64,000 bases of DNA from Aplidium turbinatum. Lineage: Eukaryota; Chordata; Ascidiacea; Aplousobranchia; Polyclinidae. The translations under genes and the position numbers were made by a program. The stretch is from assembly GCA_918807975.1 (NCBI GenBank), contig OU964921.1:12991498-13055497 (forward strand), written 5' to 3'. Each line of letters starts with the position of its first letter. The first letter of the stretch is position 1. The notes under the pieces are model-generated. The model did not search any database, had not been told where the DNA came from, and saw only the letters and a program-made list of their open reading frames with translations. Shown here piece after piece: positions 22,280 to 34,300 of this stretch.

Positions 22280-23407
22280 AGGCTACTATAGAGAGCAGCC
22301 AGTCTTTGGTTTCATCATTCATGACGTGCAGACCTTCCACTCCATTAGGTGGCTTGAAGATGGTCCCTGATTGTACATGAATACTGTGAATAAGTAGGCT
22401 ACTGCGGTTTAAAATGCTCGTGTATAAATAGCCTACAGCTTTTTAATGCAACTTATCTTTTAAAATAGCCTAGAAGTGCAAGTTTCTCACTTAATTTTTT
22501 GCAACAAAAACTTACCCTGGTAATGACTTATTATAACTATGACTGTTTTGTTGTTTGTGCTTCTGCTCTACGATATTTTTTCACATATTTATAATTAAAA
22601 ATACTAGCATGGCCACCTGGAGATGCGGCCAGATTTATCACATTTTGTAAATTTTGATTACCGCTACTGGCAGTGGCTGGCTAAACTTTCTGAGATTTTT
22701 TGACTTTTGCTGTCTCGTATTGATATGAAACTAAAAGCTTTTTGTTGCCGCCTTGGGGAAGCAGTAGAAAATGAGAAAAAGAAAGTTGAAAAACGCTCAA
22801 TCAGACTGGTAACAACTAACAAGTGGTTAACAGTTGCTTTACTAAACTTTACTTTAATTAAACTTTATGAATCAACGTCTGATGATGTAAAAGCCCATTG
22901 TGTCATAGTCACTGCAACGTACACGAACACGTACACAGAGTAACAATAATAGTAGCCTATTCAACTGTCGACGAGACCACAGCGACGACGATGAACAAGC
23001 AGAAGGTGAAGAAGGTTTCTGTGACATCACAGCAACAACAAACCATTAACCACAAAACTTCCGAATTAGGCCTAATGGGGAATTACAGATGACGTATTAT
23101 AATGGATTCTTGTTTTCTTACCGAATATTTTGTGGCTCATTGAAACAGCACAGGGAGAAACATAATTGAATTCAACCGTTGTAGATCGAAACTGAACATA
23201 TAAACAGTACAATAGTAGGCTATCAAATTCATATAGGTAAGTCTCATACTTGATCCAAGCATTGGAGGATGAGAAGACGAGGTTCTCATTACACTAACCA
23301 TCGGCACTATTATTCATATAGTCTATCACTAAAGATTGCAGTAGGATATTAAGCTTACCGTAAACTGTGATGATTAGGCCACATAGGCCGACGACAGCAG
23401 TGGCGGC
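22280..23407. other. Intronic stretch with one dispersed repeat
   Basis: No gene. About 22590-22830 (gccagatttatcacattttg, then agctttttgttgcc) resembles 56200-56380, so both are copies of one unnamed family; the second copy lies in the insert 55311-56804. TAGGCTA-type words are frequent (22396-23217). Confidence 0.4.
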
Positions 23408-23890
23408 TGGTGAGTCCTAAAAATGGGGATGCTGCGGACGGGCGAAGCCCGGCCGCGTGTCCGCCGAAGGCGAATACAACAGCGGGGGGTTTCCCTCAGA
23501 AAAATTACATTTGATTTGGTGCATTCTGAGCATATTTTAGCTCTAATCTAAATTGTGATAAAAGTTTAAGTAAAACTTGGCTTTTTTAAGAGTTTCGCAA
23601 ATGTGTAATATTTTGAAGGGGACGATCAACAAACATATGTGAATAACACGTTCTAAATGATAAAACACTTGTTTTTTTTATTACCTATTCCACAAAAAAA
23701 TTCTCCCGTGGCCTATGTCACTCTACATTTTGAATATAGATACGTTGCTCGTTGCATGACATATTAAATTCAAGCAGTTTTTTCCAAGGATGGGAAGTAG
23801 ACCTATCCTAAGAAGTATCAATTTTTCTAGTGCCTCCCTATTTGCGTTCTTTTGTAACTAAGACTACTGTAATACTAATCAGCGAAGATG
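23408..23890. mobile_element. Left end of a hAT-type element, right end not found
   Basis: A hAT-like terminus cagtggcggctggtgagtcc begins at 23410, followed by GC-rich subterminal sequence and an AT-rich body. I found no matching right terminus in the window, so it is a fragment or is interrupted by the element starting at 23891. Confidence 0.45.
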
Positions 23891-24343
23891 CAGTGGCGTA
23901 GGAGCATATGCTGCTGCCCCTGGCTTTCGTTAAAAATGCCTCCCTAAGTAAACTGCAGCAAATTTTAAAATAGTTTCATGTTCAAGCAATCTTTTCAATA
24001 AAAATAATTACAAATAATGTGCCGCGTCTCAGAAGTTCTATATTGCTTGAGAAAGAAGCCTCGCTGTCTCAGCGTTAAAGCTAAAAATAAAAGACAAAAA
24101 ATGGACAACAAATGTATTAGGCAAATAAAAGATCAATAGCCGCCTCAAAATTGAACTTTTCGAGCTTTTGCCGAAGCAAAATCAGCGATAATATCTTCAA
24201 AATCAAGTTTTTGAACGTAGTCTCTTTCTATAGAAAGAATCGATAGAGCTGATGGCCGATCATTATTCATCGTAGAACGTAAATACGACTTTATCATTTT
24301 GAGCTTTGAGAAACTCCTCACAGCTCGCAATTGAAACACCAAT

Positions 24344-25034
24344 CATTGCCGGTCTTAGGGTTTTTCGGGCCCTGTGCGGAATATGCTTTTGCGGGCCCCA
24401 ATGACAATAATCCAATTGAGTGGCGTAGCTAGGTACTTTGAAAGGGGTGGGGCGGTGGTGGCGGCGTGATCGCCAAAGACGACAACCAGCGGTGGGGGGT
24501 CTGGGGGGCCTCCCCCAGAAAATTTTGAAAAATTACTTTGAATTTGGGACATTCTGAGAGCATGTTCAACAAAAATTTAGGTATGAATATTACTGTGAAA
24601 TGGTGCTGTCCGGTGGCATAGCAAAAGGATAAGATCATGCTTTCTTTGGCATTTTTCGGAAATAAAGCTATGTCTCTACAGTATGTTGAGTCTGGATGCA
24701 ACCTATTTCGTCCCCTGAAATCGTGTAACAAAATTAAATTTCGACTCATTTCGTCCCCTGAAAAGATCGAGAAATTTTGAAATGTTTGCGGCAACTCCGA
24801 TCAGCGATTTCGGCTATGTCGTTTTTTTTTCTCGATGTTTTCAGGGTACGAAATATTCAGGCGACGAAATAGGTTGAATTCCTTGAGTCTCTATGTTTTC
24901 TTGTTGCGAATTCCTTTGTTGAATTTTTCCTTTGAAAATGACAAAATTACTGCATTTTCTGAGTAAATTGCGGGCCCCCTAATTTGCGGGCCCTGTGCGA
25001 TCGCACGGTTTGCACATCCCAAAGACCGGCACTG
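24344..25034. mobile_element. Nested non-autonomous hAT, about 0.7 kb
   Basis: Ends cattgccggtcttaggg and, from the right, cagtgccggtctttggg, followed on both sides by gggccctgtgcg. The flanks share caccaat (24337-24343 and 25035-25041). Taking it out brings together the LYLTIG and RSFSKLK parts of the host transposase. A GC-rich block at 24418 (gagtggcgtagctagg) resembles yet another hAT terminus and may be a further, broken insertion. Confidence 0.72.
24694..24882. mobile_element. 189-bp MITE with perfect 8-bp duplication, third layer
   Basis: Flanked by ttgagtct at 24686-24693 and 24883-24890. Inverted ends caacctatttcgtc (24698) and gacgaaataggttg (right), extended by ccctgaa / ttcaggc. 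Non-coding. It sits inside the 24344-25034 element. Confidence 0.75.
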
Positions 25035-25429
25035 CACCAATGGTAAGATAAAGTTTCAGACACAAGCATAAATATGGTGTCGAATCAAGTAGGTGTGATT
25101 TAGCTAACCACTGTAAAACATCAAACGCACCTGTTGCATTACGATCAAACGTGGTTTCACTGCTTCGCACCAGCCTCTTAAATCTGTCAATTTCCACAGC
25201 TAACTTCAAAAGTCCACCTCGTCGTCATAAGTGCTTTTAAAAGCGTTGGTGAATCCATTGTGACTTTCGCTTTGCAGCAGCGTGTGAGGATTCAAAAATC
25301 AGCCAATCTCTCCGGGCCCCCCCTCAGTCCGGGCCGCGACATTTTTTTTCCCACGTAGGCTACGTTCTGTCTCATTTACTTATTTTGGTAAAAGTTTGTA
25401 TTAAAACCGTGTGAATGCAACAGTTTTTC

Positions 25430-25505
25430 GTTGGCACGGTTGGTTCAGTGGTTTCGTCCTCTGCCTAATGTTCGTGAGAACGAGAGTTCGACGCCCGTCG
25501 AAGTC
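25430..25505 (+). repeat. tRNA-like tract, probably a SINE head
   Basis: ggttggttcagtggttt resembles box A of glycine-type tRNA genes and gagttcgacgcccgtc resembles box B. The acceptor stem does not close well, so this is more likely a SINE head or a tRNA pseudogene than a working tRNA. Confidence 0.35.
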
Positions 25506-26527
25506 AAACTTTTTATTTCTTTAAATTAATTTTTGCGGTGCACAAGAGCTTTTAAAAAAAAGTAGGGTTAGGGAAAGCTTATATTTTATTATCGTTGCAA
25601 AATTTCATTGCAAAATAGTTATTTCGCAATCTGAATCAACCAATCTCTCAAAACACTTTCGGAAAATCTTACTTTTAGAGTGATTAGAATCAATGAGACA
25701 GAAAGCTCGTGGAAAAAAATTCGCGTCCGGGCCCGGGTACAATGTCCTCCCTCTCATAGGGCCAAACGTGAGAGACTCGCTAAAACTTTTTTTCGTGCTA
25801 GCGTCAAAAGCCAATAAGAGCCCCTGGCCGCCAAAAGTCTTCTAAGTAACCGGAAGAGTCTTTCCCAACGACACACCGGTAGTCTACTTCAAATCCTAAA
25901 TAAACACCTAGCTAAAATTATGATGCTGGCACAGAAAACCTATCCTGCCCTAACTAAACTGAATCTGTAGTGCCAGCCAACTCTCAACACTATCTCTGCC
26001 TTCCCCATCTAACTACGTTAAAACAATAAAATACACCAGTATCTCAGCTTTACTGCACACGAGGTCTGACTACAGAAACTACTACTGAGATAGAGAAAAT
26101 GAATCGTGATTATAACAACAGATTTATGACGTAATAAATGTTACTAAGAATTGAACAACAGACGGAGTACAGGCTACAGCTATCCAACATCACGCAAGAA
26201 GCAACTCGAGCTTTTTAGCTGTTGTTCTATCCTTAAATTTTTTAAGGTGTGCTAGCAGTCTCTTTGTAAATCATTTTCTTGCTTTACTTTTTATTTATTT
26301 TTGCATTACTTCATTTCTCGTGGTGTGTGCACTGTGCAGCCTCATTTTGCCGCCCCCTTGCAGCCTGCCGCCCCTGGCGCAGGCCGCAGAGCCAGAACCG
26401 CCAAGTGGCTGCTACGCCACTGCGAAGATGTAAACTACTAATTGGTTTATTGCGTAACACTTAACAATGCGTAATTTCACAACGCAAAGGCGTATTCACA
26501 CTGGCGCGCCGTAACCGTAAGCTGTTT

Positions 26528-27014
26528 TTGACGTTACCACGACGCAACGGTAAACCATAATCTCTTCGTGGGAAAATTGTAACATAAAGTTCCCGGATCC
26601 GTTCGTCTATATGCAATGACCGAAAGAAACACTCTTCTGAAACGTCTACTTCAAGAATTGTATTTCTGTAAAAATAGCCTCAAAGCTGTCGAAAATGGAG
26701 TGCAACGCGATACACCACTAAAAACTTGTCACTACAATACAAATTACTTAGATAAAGACGGAAATTTCGTCCAGCTGGCAAGCACTAACCAAAACAGTTA
26801 AATATGCAACCAACTCTTCAAGCAACAATTTTACAAATGACGAATTGATTGCGATATTTCAACTGCACGTAATCAGCTTCTGTGACGTAATAGTCCATAT
26901 GCATTGTGAAGCAATTCTCAACAGGTGTTAAATTTGGCTTACACCATATTTCGTAATTCAAGATTTAACGATGATGTAATGTTTCATCAGGTGAAATTGT
27001 CCGTAACATTGTGA
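26528..27014. repeat. Three-copy dispersed repeat, copy B (shorter form)
   Basis: Nearly identical to 39018-39604 over its whole length (start acggtaaaccataatctctt, end ggtgaaattgtccgtaac) but lacks about 130 bases before the end that copies A and C have. Non-coding; the 61-codon frame at 26616 is a by-product. The closeness of copies B and C suggests recent movement. No clear target duplication or transposase. Confidence 0.75.
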
Positions 27015-28899
27015 CCCTTATAGTTATGACAGTCTAACATGGCATAACTAAAAAAGAATTTAAGGACAATCGTGAGCCAATAAATAAAAACACACGATAC
27101 ACAAATTGTTTGAATCACTCACGTGTTAACCCTTACAAGGTTGGGCTCCCTGGAGTCTTGCTCAGTTTGGGGGGGGGGGGGGCTGTCGATTCTTCTTATG
27201 CTTTAGGAGTGATATCTCTGTTATTTTTTAAGGTACGGTTTCAAACTTTAGGATTCAACTTGTAAAATTATTCACGCTGAGCATATCCGAAAATTAAAAC
27301 TATGTGAATTTTAGAACTGCTCATAGACGTTGAAATGTTGAGGTGACTTATGACTTTTGGATTATTTTGCGATTAAAGCAATTGTAGCGTGAGTTTACCC
27401 ATTATTTTTTGGTAGAGTAATGAAGAACATGCATTGCAATGTTGTGATTAAAATTTTTTTACATAATCTCAATTTGAACCTATATTTTTCATGCAAAATA
27501 ATAACTTTTCCCACGCTCAAAGATAAGCTCGCTGCTTGACTAAAAGAACAATGCTTCATCAATTACATGCAATAATGAGATTGCTGAACGCGTGTCACAC
27601 CAATTTGGATTATGATCTTGTGACCTCGGTTCCAAGAACAGCAACTCCTACGCTTTATTAACAAATGTTGACCAGCTGAAGAAGCAGGGTGGCGTTTATC
27701 AAATACTATTATGTAATCCACGAAACGAATGGAACATCATGCGACAAAAAACGCGGTATAAATGCAATGTATTGTAGTTGCAACAGCGTCTTTCAATGTA
27801 AGTTCAATGTGAACTCGGCTACATACAAGGCTAGTACTAGGAGTAAGATTACCTGATAAAGTCGATGATGCTCTACGACGTAGAGTCTACGTAAACAGAA
27901 GTCAGAAAGAAATTCAAAATAAAACAGTTACGGTTCATTAATTAACAGAACGTCACAACGCTTTTCGTCAAAAGGAAAATCTGTAATACCTCGGGTCATT
28001 TTCTTGTGGATTCAATAAGCTTTTTAAGATTCATACGTCAGCACACACTAAAATCCAAACAATATTTAGATTTATTCAAAGTAGTATTTATTATGCGTTA
28101 AATCATTGTGAACCTGGAGAAATACTTTACAAAGAATTAGCTGCCTAATGGGCGTTTGTGCGATAAAAATGTCAGTTTGGCAGCAAAATATTGAGAAGTA
28201 TTTTGATTTGGTTACAGTAATACCGGACTGCAGCAATTGGCACAAGGCTCTTGCAGCAACGTGTTTCAACTTGATTCAATGGTAAAGCAACCTGTATTCT
28301 GTCAGGTTATGTACACACAAGTTCAGAAATATTTAGGAATATGCAATGAGGCACATTGAAATTACAAGTAGCTGCACATTTACAGTTCGATAATACGAGG
28401 AATTGAATACAACGCTAATACAATCATTTCGACGTGGATTCAACATTGCAAGACGATGTAAACATGCGCGGGTTTGCAATTAGATTACTTCTCTTCTGTC
28501 CTTGTTTGTATAAAAGTCATAAAATCAGTCGTTGTATCCGTGCTAAAATTCAGCTACGTTCAAACCGCATTACATTGATATTTTCTAAATAGAAAATGGA
28601 TTTATAAAATATGAATACAATACTGTTTCAGCATATAAAAATGTTGAATTTTACATCGAGTATTACGATTAGTTTTATGACCCACTTTTTATACAAAAAA
28701 GGATAGATGATTTTGATAAGCAATTTAATTGCAAAACTGCGCATGTTTACAAGTATTCAACGTCTTGATATGTTGAATCAACGTAAAAATAACTATCTGT
28801 CTAATGAAAGGAAAAAAGGAAAATCTTTCATTGAGCTCCGCGTTTTATTTAGGCTGTGGTTGAAGCCAATGTTTATAAAACCGCAATCATTCAAATAGT
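27015..28899. other. Flank of the piggyBac gene, with one possible piggyBac terminus
   Basis: At 27126 TTAA is followed by cccttacaaggttgggctcc, the form of a piggyBac end, so the element may begin here. A run of 14 G follows at 27168. The rest, to 28899, has no gene I recognise. I could not find the matching right terminus beyond 30872. Confidence 0.35.
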
Positions 28900-30872
28900 T
28901 TATTCTGCACAAAAGCAAGCTTGACATACTCGTATGGAATGTGCAGGACATAAAGGCTTTTCACAGCACTGACATTGGTCACGGTTTTTTGGAAGTTTAT
29001 TTTTTCTGGCTTTGGCACCTTCTCCCATAATAGCGTGTTTGCATACGTCGCATCTACGTCGTGTCGACGATAGTTGGGGCAGAGTGGCCCTTTTGCCGCT
29101 TGGAGTTGTTGTTGAAGGTTGTTTCCCTATTACTGCTTCAATCTTATGTATGGTGTGATAGTTCAGGCCCTGGAGAGATCGCGACTTTATGAATGGCTTC
29201 ACGAGTTCCATGGCCAGTTCCCAACCGAAGTCGAAGGATTTTCGCTTGCGTGGATCAGTTCCTTAATTTAGTGCTAAAACTGTAGATGCGTTGACGCGGC
29301 AAGTATCCAAAAAATAAGCAAACGCAGTAGTTGTCCACCGTGGGGACTTCGCTTTGCACGTGAATGAACCCATCCTTTGGTCGATGATATCGGTGCCACT
29401 CTTTGTGAAGTCGTAAAGCTTATACAAGCCTGGCTTCTTTATGCCGTCATCCTTGGTAATCCCCAATAGAGGTTGCATGGTGGTCAACATCAACACATTC
29501 CGCATGCCAGAATTCTTCGTTTTTACTACATAAGAATGTAGGCTGAGATCAGCCTCACTCGTCTGCCAATAAATTTCGTACGAAAATTCCTCCCTACCAC
29601 TCACTTGCTTCACTTCCAGGGGTATTCCTCTACGTATAGCGTTGAGGGTTCCCACTGACGTTATACCCCTGTCAAGCAACCACTGCGCGAGTGGTATGGA
29701 GGTGTACAAGCGGTCATACGAAATATTCCGACCTTGAAGGTCACCGTGTTGTTCCAGGCTCATCACCATTTCTTTTACCACTTCTTCTGTTCCACGAACG
29801 TAAAAATGAAATGGCTCTTCCTTCGGTTTACCTGAATAGACCGATGCCGTAAATGTGTATGGGAATCTGCTGGCGTTTACCGACTTGAACAGAAGGCCAT
29901 ATTTCGCAGGCTTGTTTGGATTATATTGCTTGAAGGCAATTTGTGTCCTCATGGGGTATAGCGTTTCGTCCAAGTCACCTGGAATGACATGTTTGCCGCA
30001 GTTTTCGTTAAACATTTCGAAAACGACTCGAAATGCGGCAAACCGGTCATTCTTCCAACGTTGCGGCCTAGTATTTTGGTCGTCGAACGAAATGTTCGAA
30101 AATAAAAATTTAAAGCGGTTCTTGCTCATTGTTGCACTAAACACGGGATGCCCTTGCAGTTGATTGAACAATACATCGGTGGAATGACCAGCCTGTCCTA
30201 AATGCCCCCGAAAATACCCCAATCCAACAAAGGCCAGCATCTCCTCGTTGTTGGTTGGGCCAAAATAGCAGTAGCCTACCTGCTGTCATCTAAAATTCTC
30301 TCTGGCAATTGAGAAATGAGTGTGGCAATTTTTCTATTTGTTTCTTGAACAATAATGTTCAAAATGTTTAAAGAAAAAAATAGTTCCCATGCTTGCCGAG
30401 GAGTCTTGGCTTCTTTGGCTTCTCCTCTAACACCAGTCGCGCCAGATATAATGTTAGCCCGGCACCTTCTCCCATTGTGCACCGGTCTCGCATTAGACCA
30501 AGTAATGCTGACGCCGCCCTCTTGTCTGTTCTTTGGCTTTTCTACAAAAGTTGTATAAGACTTCAGTGTGTCGGGAAACTCAACAGCATCGTAGTTGTTC
30601 ATGTCGAGAGAGGAATCTATGCTGTTCACCAGTCTTTTCGATGTTATAATCCGTCGTGGTGGCGCAAACTCCGGTTGAACATTGCCCATGGAAGGTAACT
30701 GGTCGTCAATCTCGATCGGAATCGCTGTTGCGGAAGTTGACGGAGAAGAATCCGCTTCTTCATCTGAATCGGAGTGCCATAAATCCTCCAAATCATCCGC
30801 CTGGCTTTCGTCGTCAGAATCCAGTAAAACATGTTGCAATATTTCTTCAGCACTGAATCCTTGCCTTGCCAT
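28900..30872 (-). pseudogene. piggyBac transposase gene, two breaks
   Basis: Minus-strand gene starting MARQGFSAEEILQHVL at 30872 with an acidic N-terminus. The catalytic domain follows: MLAFVGLGYFRGH, DETLYPMRTQ, ISYDRLYTSIPLAQWLL, and KSGTDIIDQRMGSF, which hold the aspartates of the piggyBac DDD triad. The C-terminal cysteine-rich finger is at 29090-28905 (RRCDVCKHA, QCQCCEKPLCPAH). Two breaks: a stop at 29263-29265, after which the frame reads on as GTDPRKRKSFDFGWELA, and a frame change at the TAGCCTA word 30272-30278 between ILDDSR and FGPTNNEEM, cured by removing 5 bases. Otherwise full length at about 650 residues, so a recent loss. Plus-strand frames over it are shadows. Confidence 0.86.
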
Positions 30873-33800
30873 GTTTTATTTAAAAGTGAAAAGGACGTAA
30901 TTTTTTAATAATGGCGTTGAAATACTAAAGAAAATGTATAATGAAACAAATTGTTAGTCACATAGAAACTAGATAGAAAAAAACTGTTACACAGAATTAT
31001 AAAAGTCAAGAAGAAACCAAAACTTTGCAATATAATAAATTGTCAGACCGTTGTCAAAAATTGTGAAGTGCACTTTACATATTTACTGATGATGAAACTA
31101 TATGAATGTTATGGTTATCTATGGTGATTCAGATTAGCTTCTTGAGCAATGCTTCACGTTTATGATAAACTACACGTAGAAGGGAAATCCAACAGGCGTT
31201 TGCACAATTTCGTCGTTTTGCGACGTAGATTCGACGAAAGCGGCGTAATAATTAGTAGGCCTACCTGGTATCAATATTGGCTGTTTCTGCAATGTTGCGT
31301 TATGACCATGAACGCCACGTGGCTTGAAAAACAACATTATAACGCTGAATGAAACCATGTGCATGAAACTGATAATCTATCTAATAAAATTATCTCTGAT
31401 GTAAATTCAACGATTGGGCAATGGTATGTCTCAACAAAATTACCAAATATTCCATCATTTTGACGGCTAGAATGCATTGTTGAACCTAAACCGAAAAATA
31501 TAGATGCGCTGTTCATCCATAATTTTTGATATTTGTTTATATGTTTAGTAAAAATAAGCTGTCATGCTTGTTATTATATTGAAAATGAAAAGAGCAGTTT
31601 GCAAAACGTCTACATTACCATGAATGCGGTTTCATCTATTTTGATTGTCCCTTGCTGTAGGCCATCTCAGACAAGTTGTAATTATCACAATCTAACTTTC
31701 CCAACTATGAGCACTATATCTCGATGCGCATTTGCGTATTGTGTGAAAATTTTGATGGTGTCCAAAAATCAAATATTATTTACAAAATAACTCGGTCTCT
31801 TAGAATATCCTCATATGTCACATCAACAAATACTTTCCTGACTTACCAATAGGCCTAACTGAGGTAATAAAGAAACATTCTACTAACGCACAGTTCAGTG
31901 ATAAAAAAATCCAAAAGTTTGATATTTCTTGCAAATGCAAACAATATAAGTTTTTCATAACAAGATGAAGTTCAATAGCATTATAAGAATTTCATCACCA
32001 TAATTCAAAAAGAACCTTTCCATTACTTGGGTTGACCCTTGCGATTACTCCGCATATGGGTTATGTTATGTACCACTATAGTTCACCGTACTGCCGATTG
32101 CCTAAAGCATGAAAAAAGTTGCATCTGTCTGCGGTTATAAGTTATATTTTTTTCTAAATTCAACTAAAACAGCTATTCGCAATATGAAACAGTTGGATAA
32201 GTGCCATAAATCAAACTATGGAATAAGTTTGTTTCCCTATAAAAACGCCTGCCTGCAAAATAGTACCATGTTCATAAAAATTACTAGATGTACATAACGC
32301 AATATACTTTATGATATTATGTTTTCTGATTATACATTTCCAGTCCTTGTCACAGACTGCATAATGCTTACTCATTCACTTTCAATGTAACTGAAAGTAG
32401 TTGTTAGATAAAACCTATATATCACACGCGCTATCAAGTAAAAGCGTTCTATTTTACATTGATTCGATTGGCTCAATATGAGATGGCTACTTCTAAACTA
32501 CACTTATGAAGGAAGAGTCTGCAATTACTTGAATTTTTGCAAGTGTTACCTACAATAAATAATGCGATTAATCGAATACAATTCTCACACAACTCGTGAA
32601 TATGTCTAGTCAATCAGTGCTGACATAATGCTGGATGATGCATTATTGTTTATTGAATAATTTAGTAAATATGCGTAACTTCATCTGTTTGTTATTGTGA
32701 GACGAAACTAGGAAGAATGGTAATAGAAATGGATAAAATAAAGGTATTTTTATTCAATGTAAACGCGCTTCCGCGTGTCATTATCTAACTAAAATATCTC
32801 TTGCCACTAGCCTATGTCGATTCATCGTTTTCTGTTGTCACGTCCATTCGACAATAAACGATTTCTTTCATGCATTCTCAGTTCAGGTTGGCAGTTACCC
32901 GCCTTTCCGTCGATTCAACGTTGCAAGACGTCGCATAAGTTCATATCTTTAGTTTGGTAAACGGAGATAAGATTTCATTGTGACATTGCTATGTAAACTT
33001 ATATTTCACATGAGACAACTTGACAAGTAAATACACAAGTGTTATAGTCGTCATCTACGTTGAATATATGTAACTCGTGACCAGCGCCACTACATAATCA
33101 CCGTTCAGCGTTTTCTGGTACAGACGTTGGAATTGATTACCACCGCACTGCGCGTGTAATCAATTAAGCGTTCTGTACCACGTTCCTCAGTTGATTGTTT
33201 TGCGTTTCTTTCTTACTATATATTGCGTTGATTTTATACAGTGAATCAGTAAGTAACAAGAGGTAAATGGTTTTCTCACTTGGTTGGCTATCGCTACAAT
33301 TATTATTGTTTATTTTATATTAAACGTCTGGAAATACAACAACAAGTTTTTACAATTTATGACGAGTCATAGCACATGGAAATGTTACGCTACAATTGCT
33401 TTTCGAGGTACTGCATTGCGGTTTAGTTTATCAGTGACAGTGAACCTGGTACAAGAAGCCTCCAATATATTGATTCAACTAAGCCGCATCACGTATAAAC
33501 GTGGTGGAACGATCGTCCTTTTCACAAAAGCGTGATGTTCTGGTTTATCCTACACAAATGAGAAGCGTATTGCATTTCAAATCTTTACATGTCGACTTGG
33601 AAATAAATGTTTACAAGTATATGTGAGAAGCTTTGGGAACATCGACGCCTTTTCTGCTTTTGATAGTGTGTCGGACAAAACGAAAGATTTGAAACCAAAA
33701 TCATAATATGTTACAGCGCAGCTTCTACAGTAGGTAAATTTCTAATATTATTCAAAAAAGCGTTGTGGCCCAAACAGAACAATCTAAAAACAGTCCACAA

Positions 33801-34300
33801 CGATGAATATGTCACGAGAAATGAGAGTGAAACAAAACAAGTCGATCACTTTCAATACTTATCTCACATTTTACATCAAATCTACTCCAAATGACGCTGA
33901 GTCATTGCAATAACGTTGTAGCCTATGCTTTGTTTGATTGAAAGGATGCGAAAAACAATTCTCGCTCTAGATGCATTGGCGCCAAGTCTTATGTTTAATT
34001 TTACGCAATTTCAACCGCAAGCGACGGTAACTCATCGTATCAAAGTTGAAGCTTTTCTTGTATCGACGTCGCTTATAAGCCATGGTGAGAACAAAAGGTC
34101 CACGCATACTGCCAATTTCCTTCATGCTGTGAAGCAGTTAGGATTAACAAGACATGGGCCAAATTAATTACTTTCATCCAGCTGGTGGGAAAATTTTGAA
34201 CAATAGAATAGGAAATATTTCAGAGGATGTGCTGAGAAATGCCTTATATCTTTCAATTTATAACCTTTATTCGCTCAAAATTTCAGCTCAATAGAGGTGA
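30873..34300. other. Long AT-rich intronic stretch, one hairpin
   Basis: No recognisable gene or transposon. At 33115-33180 an inverted repeat (ggtacagacg, then aattgattac; right arm gtaatcaatt, then cgttctgtacc) spans about 65 bp. gattcaac.ttgcaagacg occurs at 32915 and also at 28438, on either side of the piggyBac gene, and may mark one element's subterminal repeats. Confidence 0.35.

Larger units (their letters stand above)
23891..26422 (-). mobile_element. hAT transposon (ZMYM/PRKRIP-like transposase), decayed, perfect target duplication
   Basis: Duplications cgaagatg at 23883-23890 and 26423-26430; inverted ends cagtggcgtag and ctacgccactg. Minus-strand C-terminal transposase remains: 25209-25042 (DVLQWLAKSHLLDSTPYL, LYLTIG) and 24342-24145 (RSFSKLKMIKSYLRSTM, then DFEDIIADFASAKARK). 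The piece 24344-25034 splits these two halves; a one-base frame change also sits near 24335. The N-terminal half of the transposase is not recognisable. 2.5 kb, inactive. Confidence 0.78.

Noticed and set aside
27126-30872. A full piggyBac element bounded on the left by TTAA at 27126
   Set aside because: The left terminus looks right, but no inverted partner with TTAA was found on the right, so the extent is not claimed.
33780-34170. A LINE reverse-transcriptase tail on the + strand
   Set aside because: A few residues (DHFQYLSHIL) resemble such tails, but the rest does not follow and the frame is broken.
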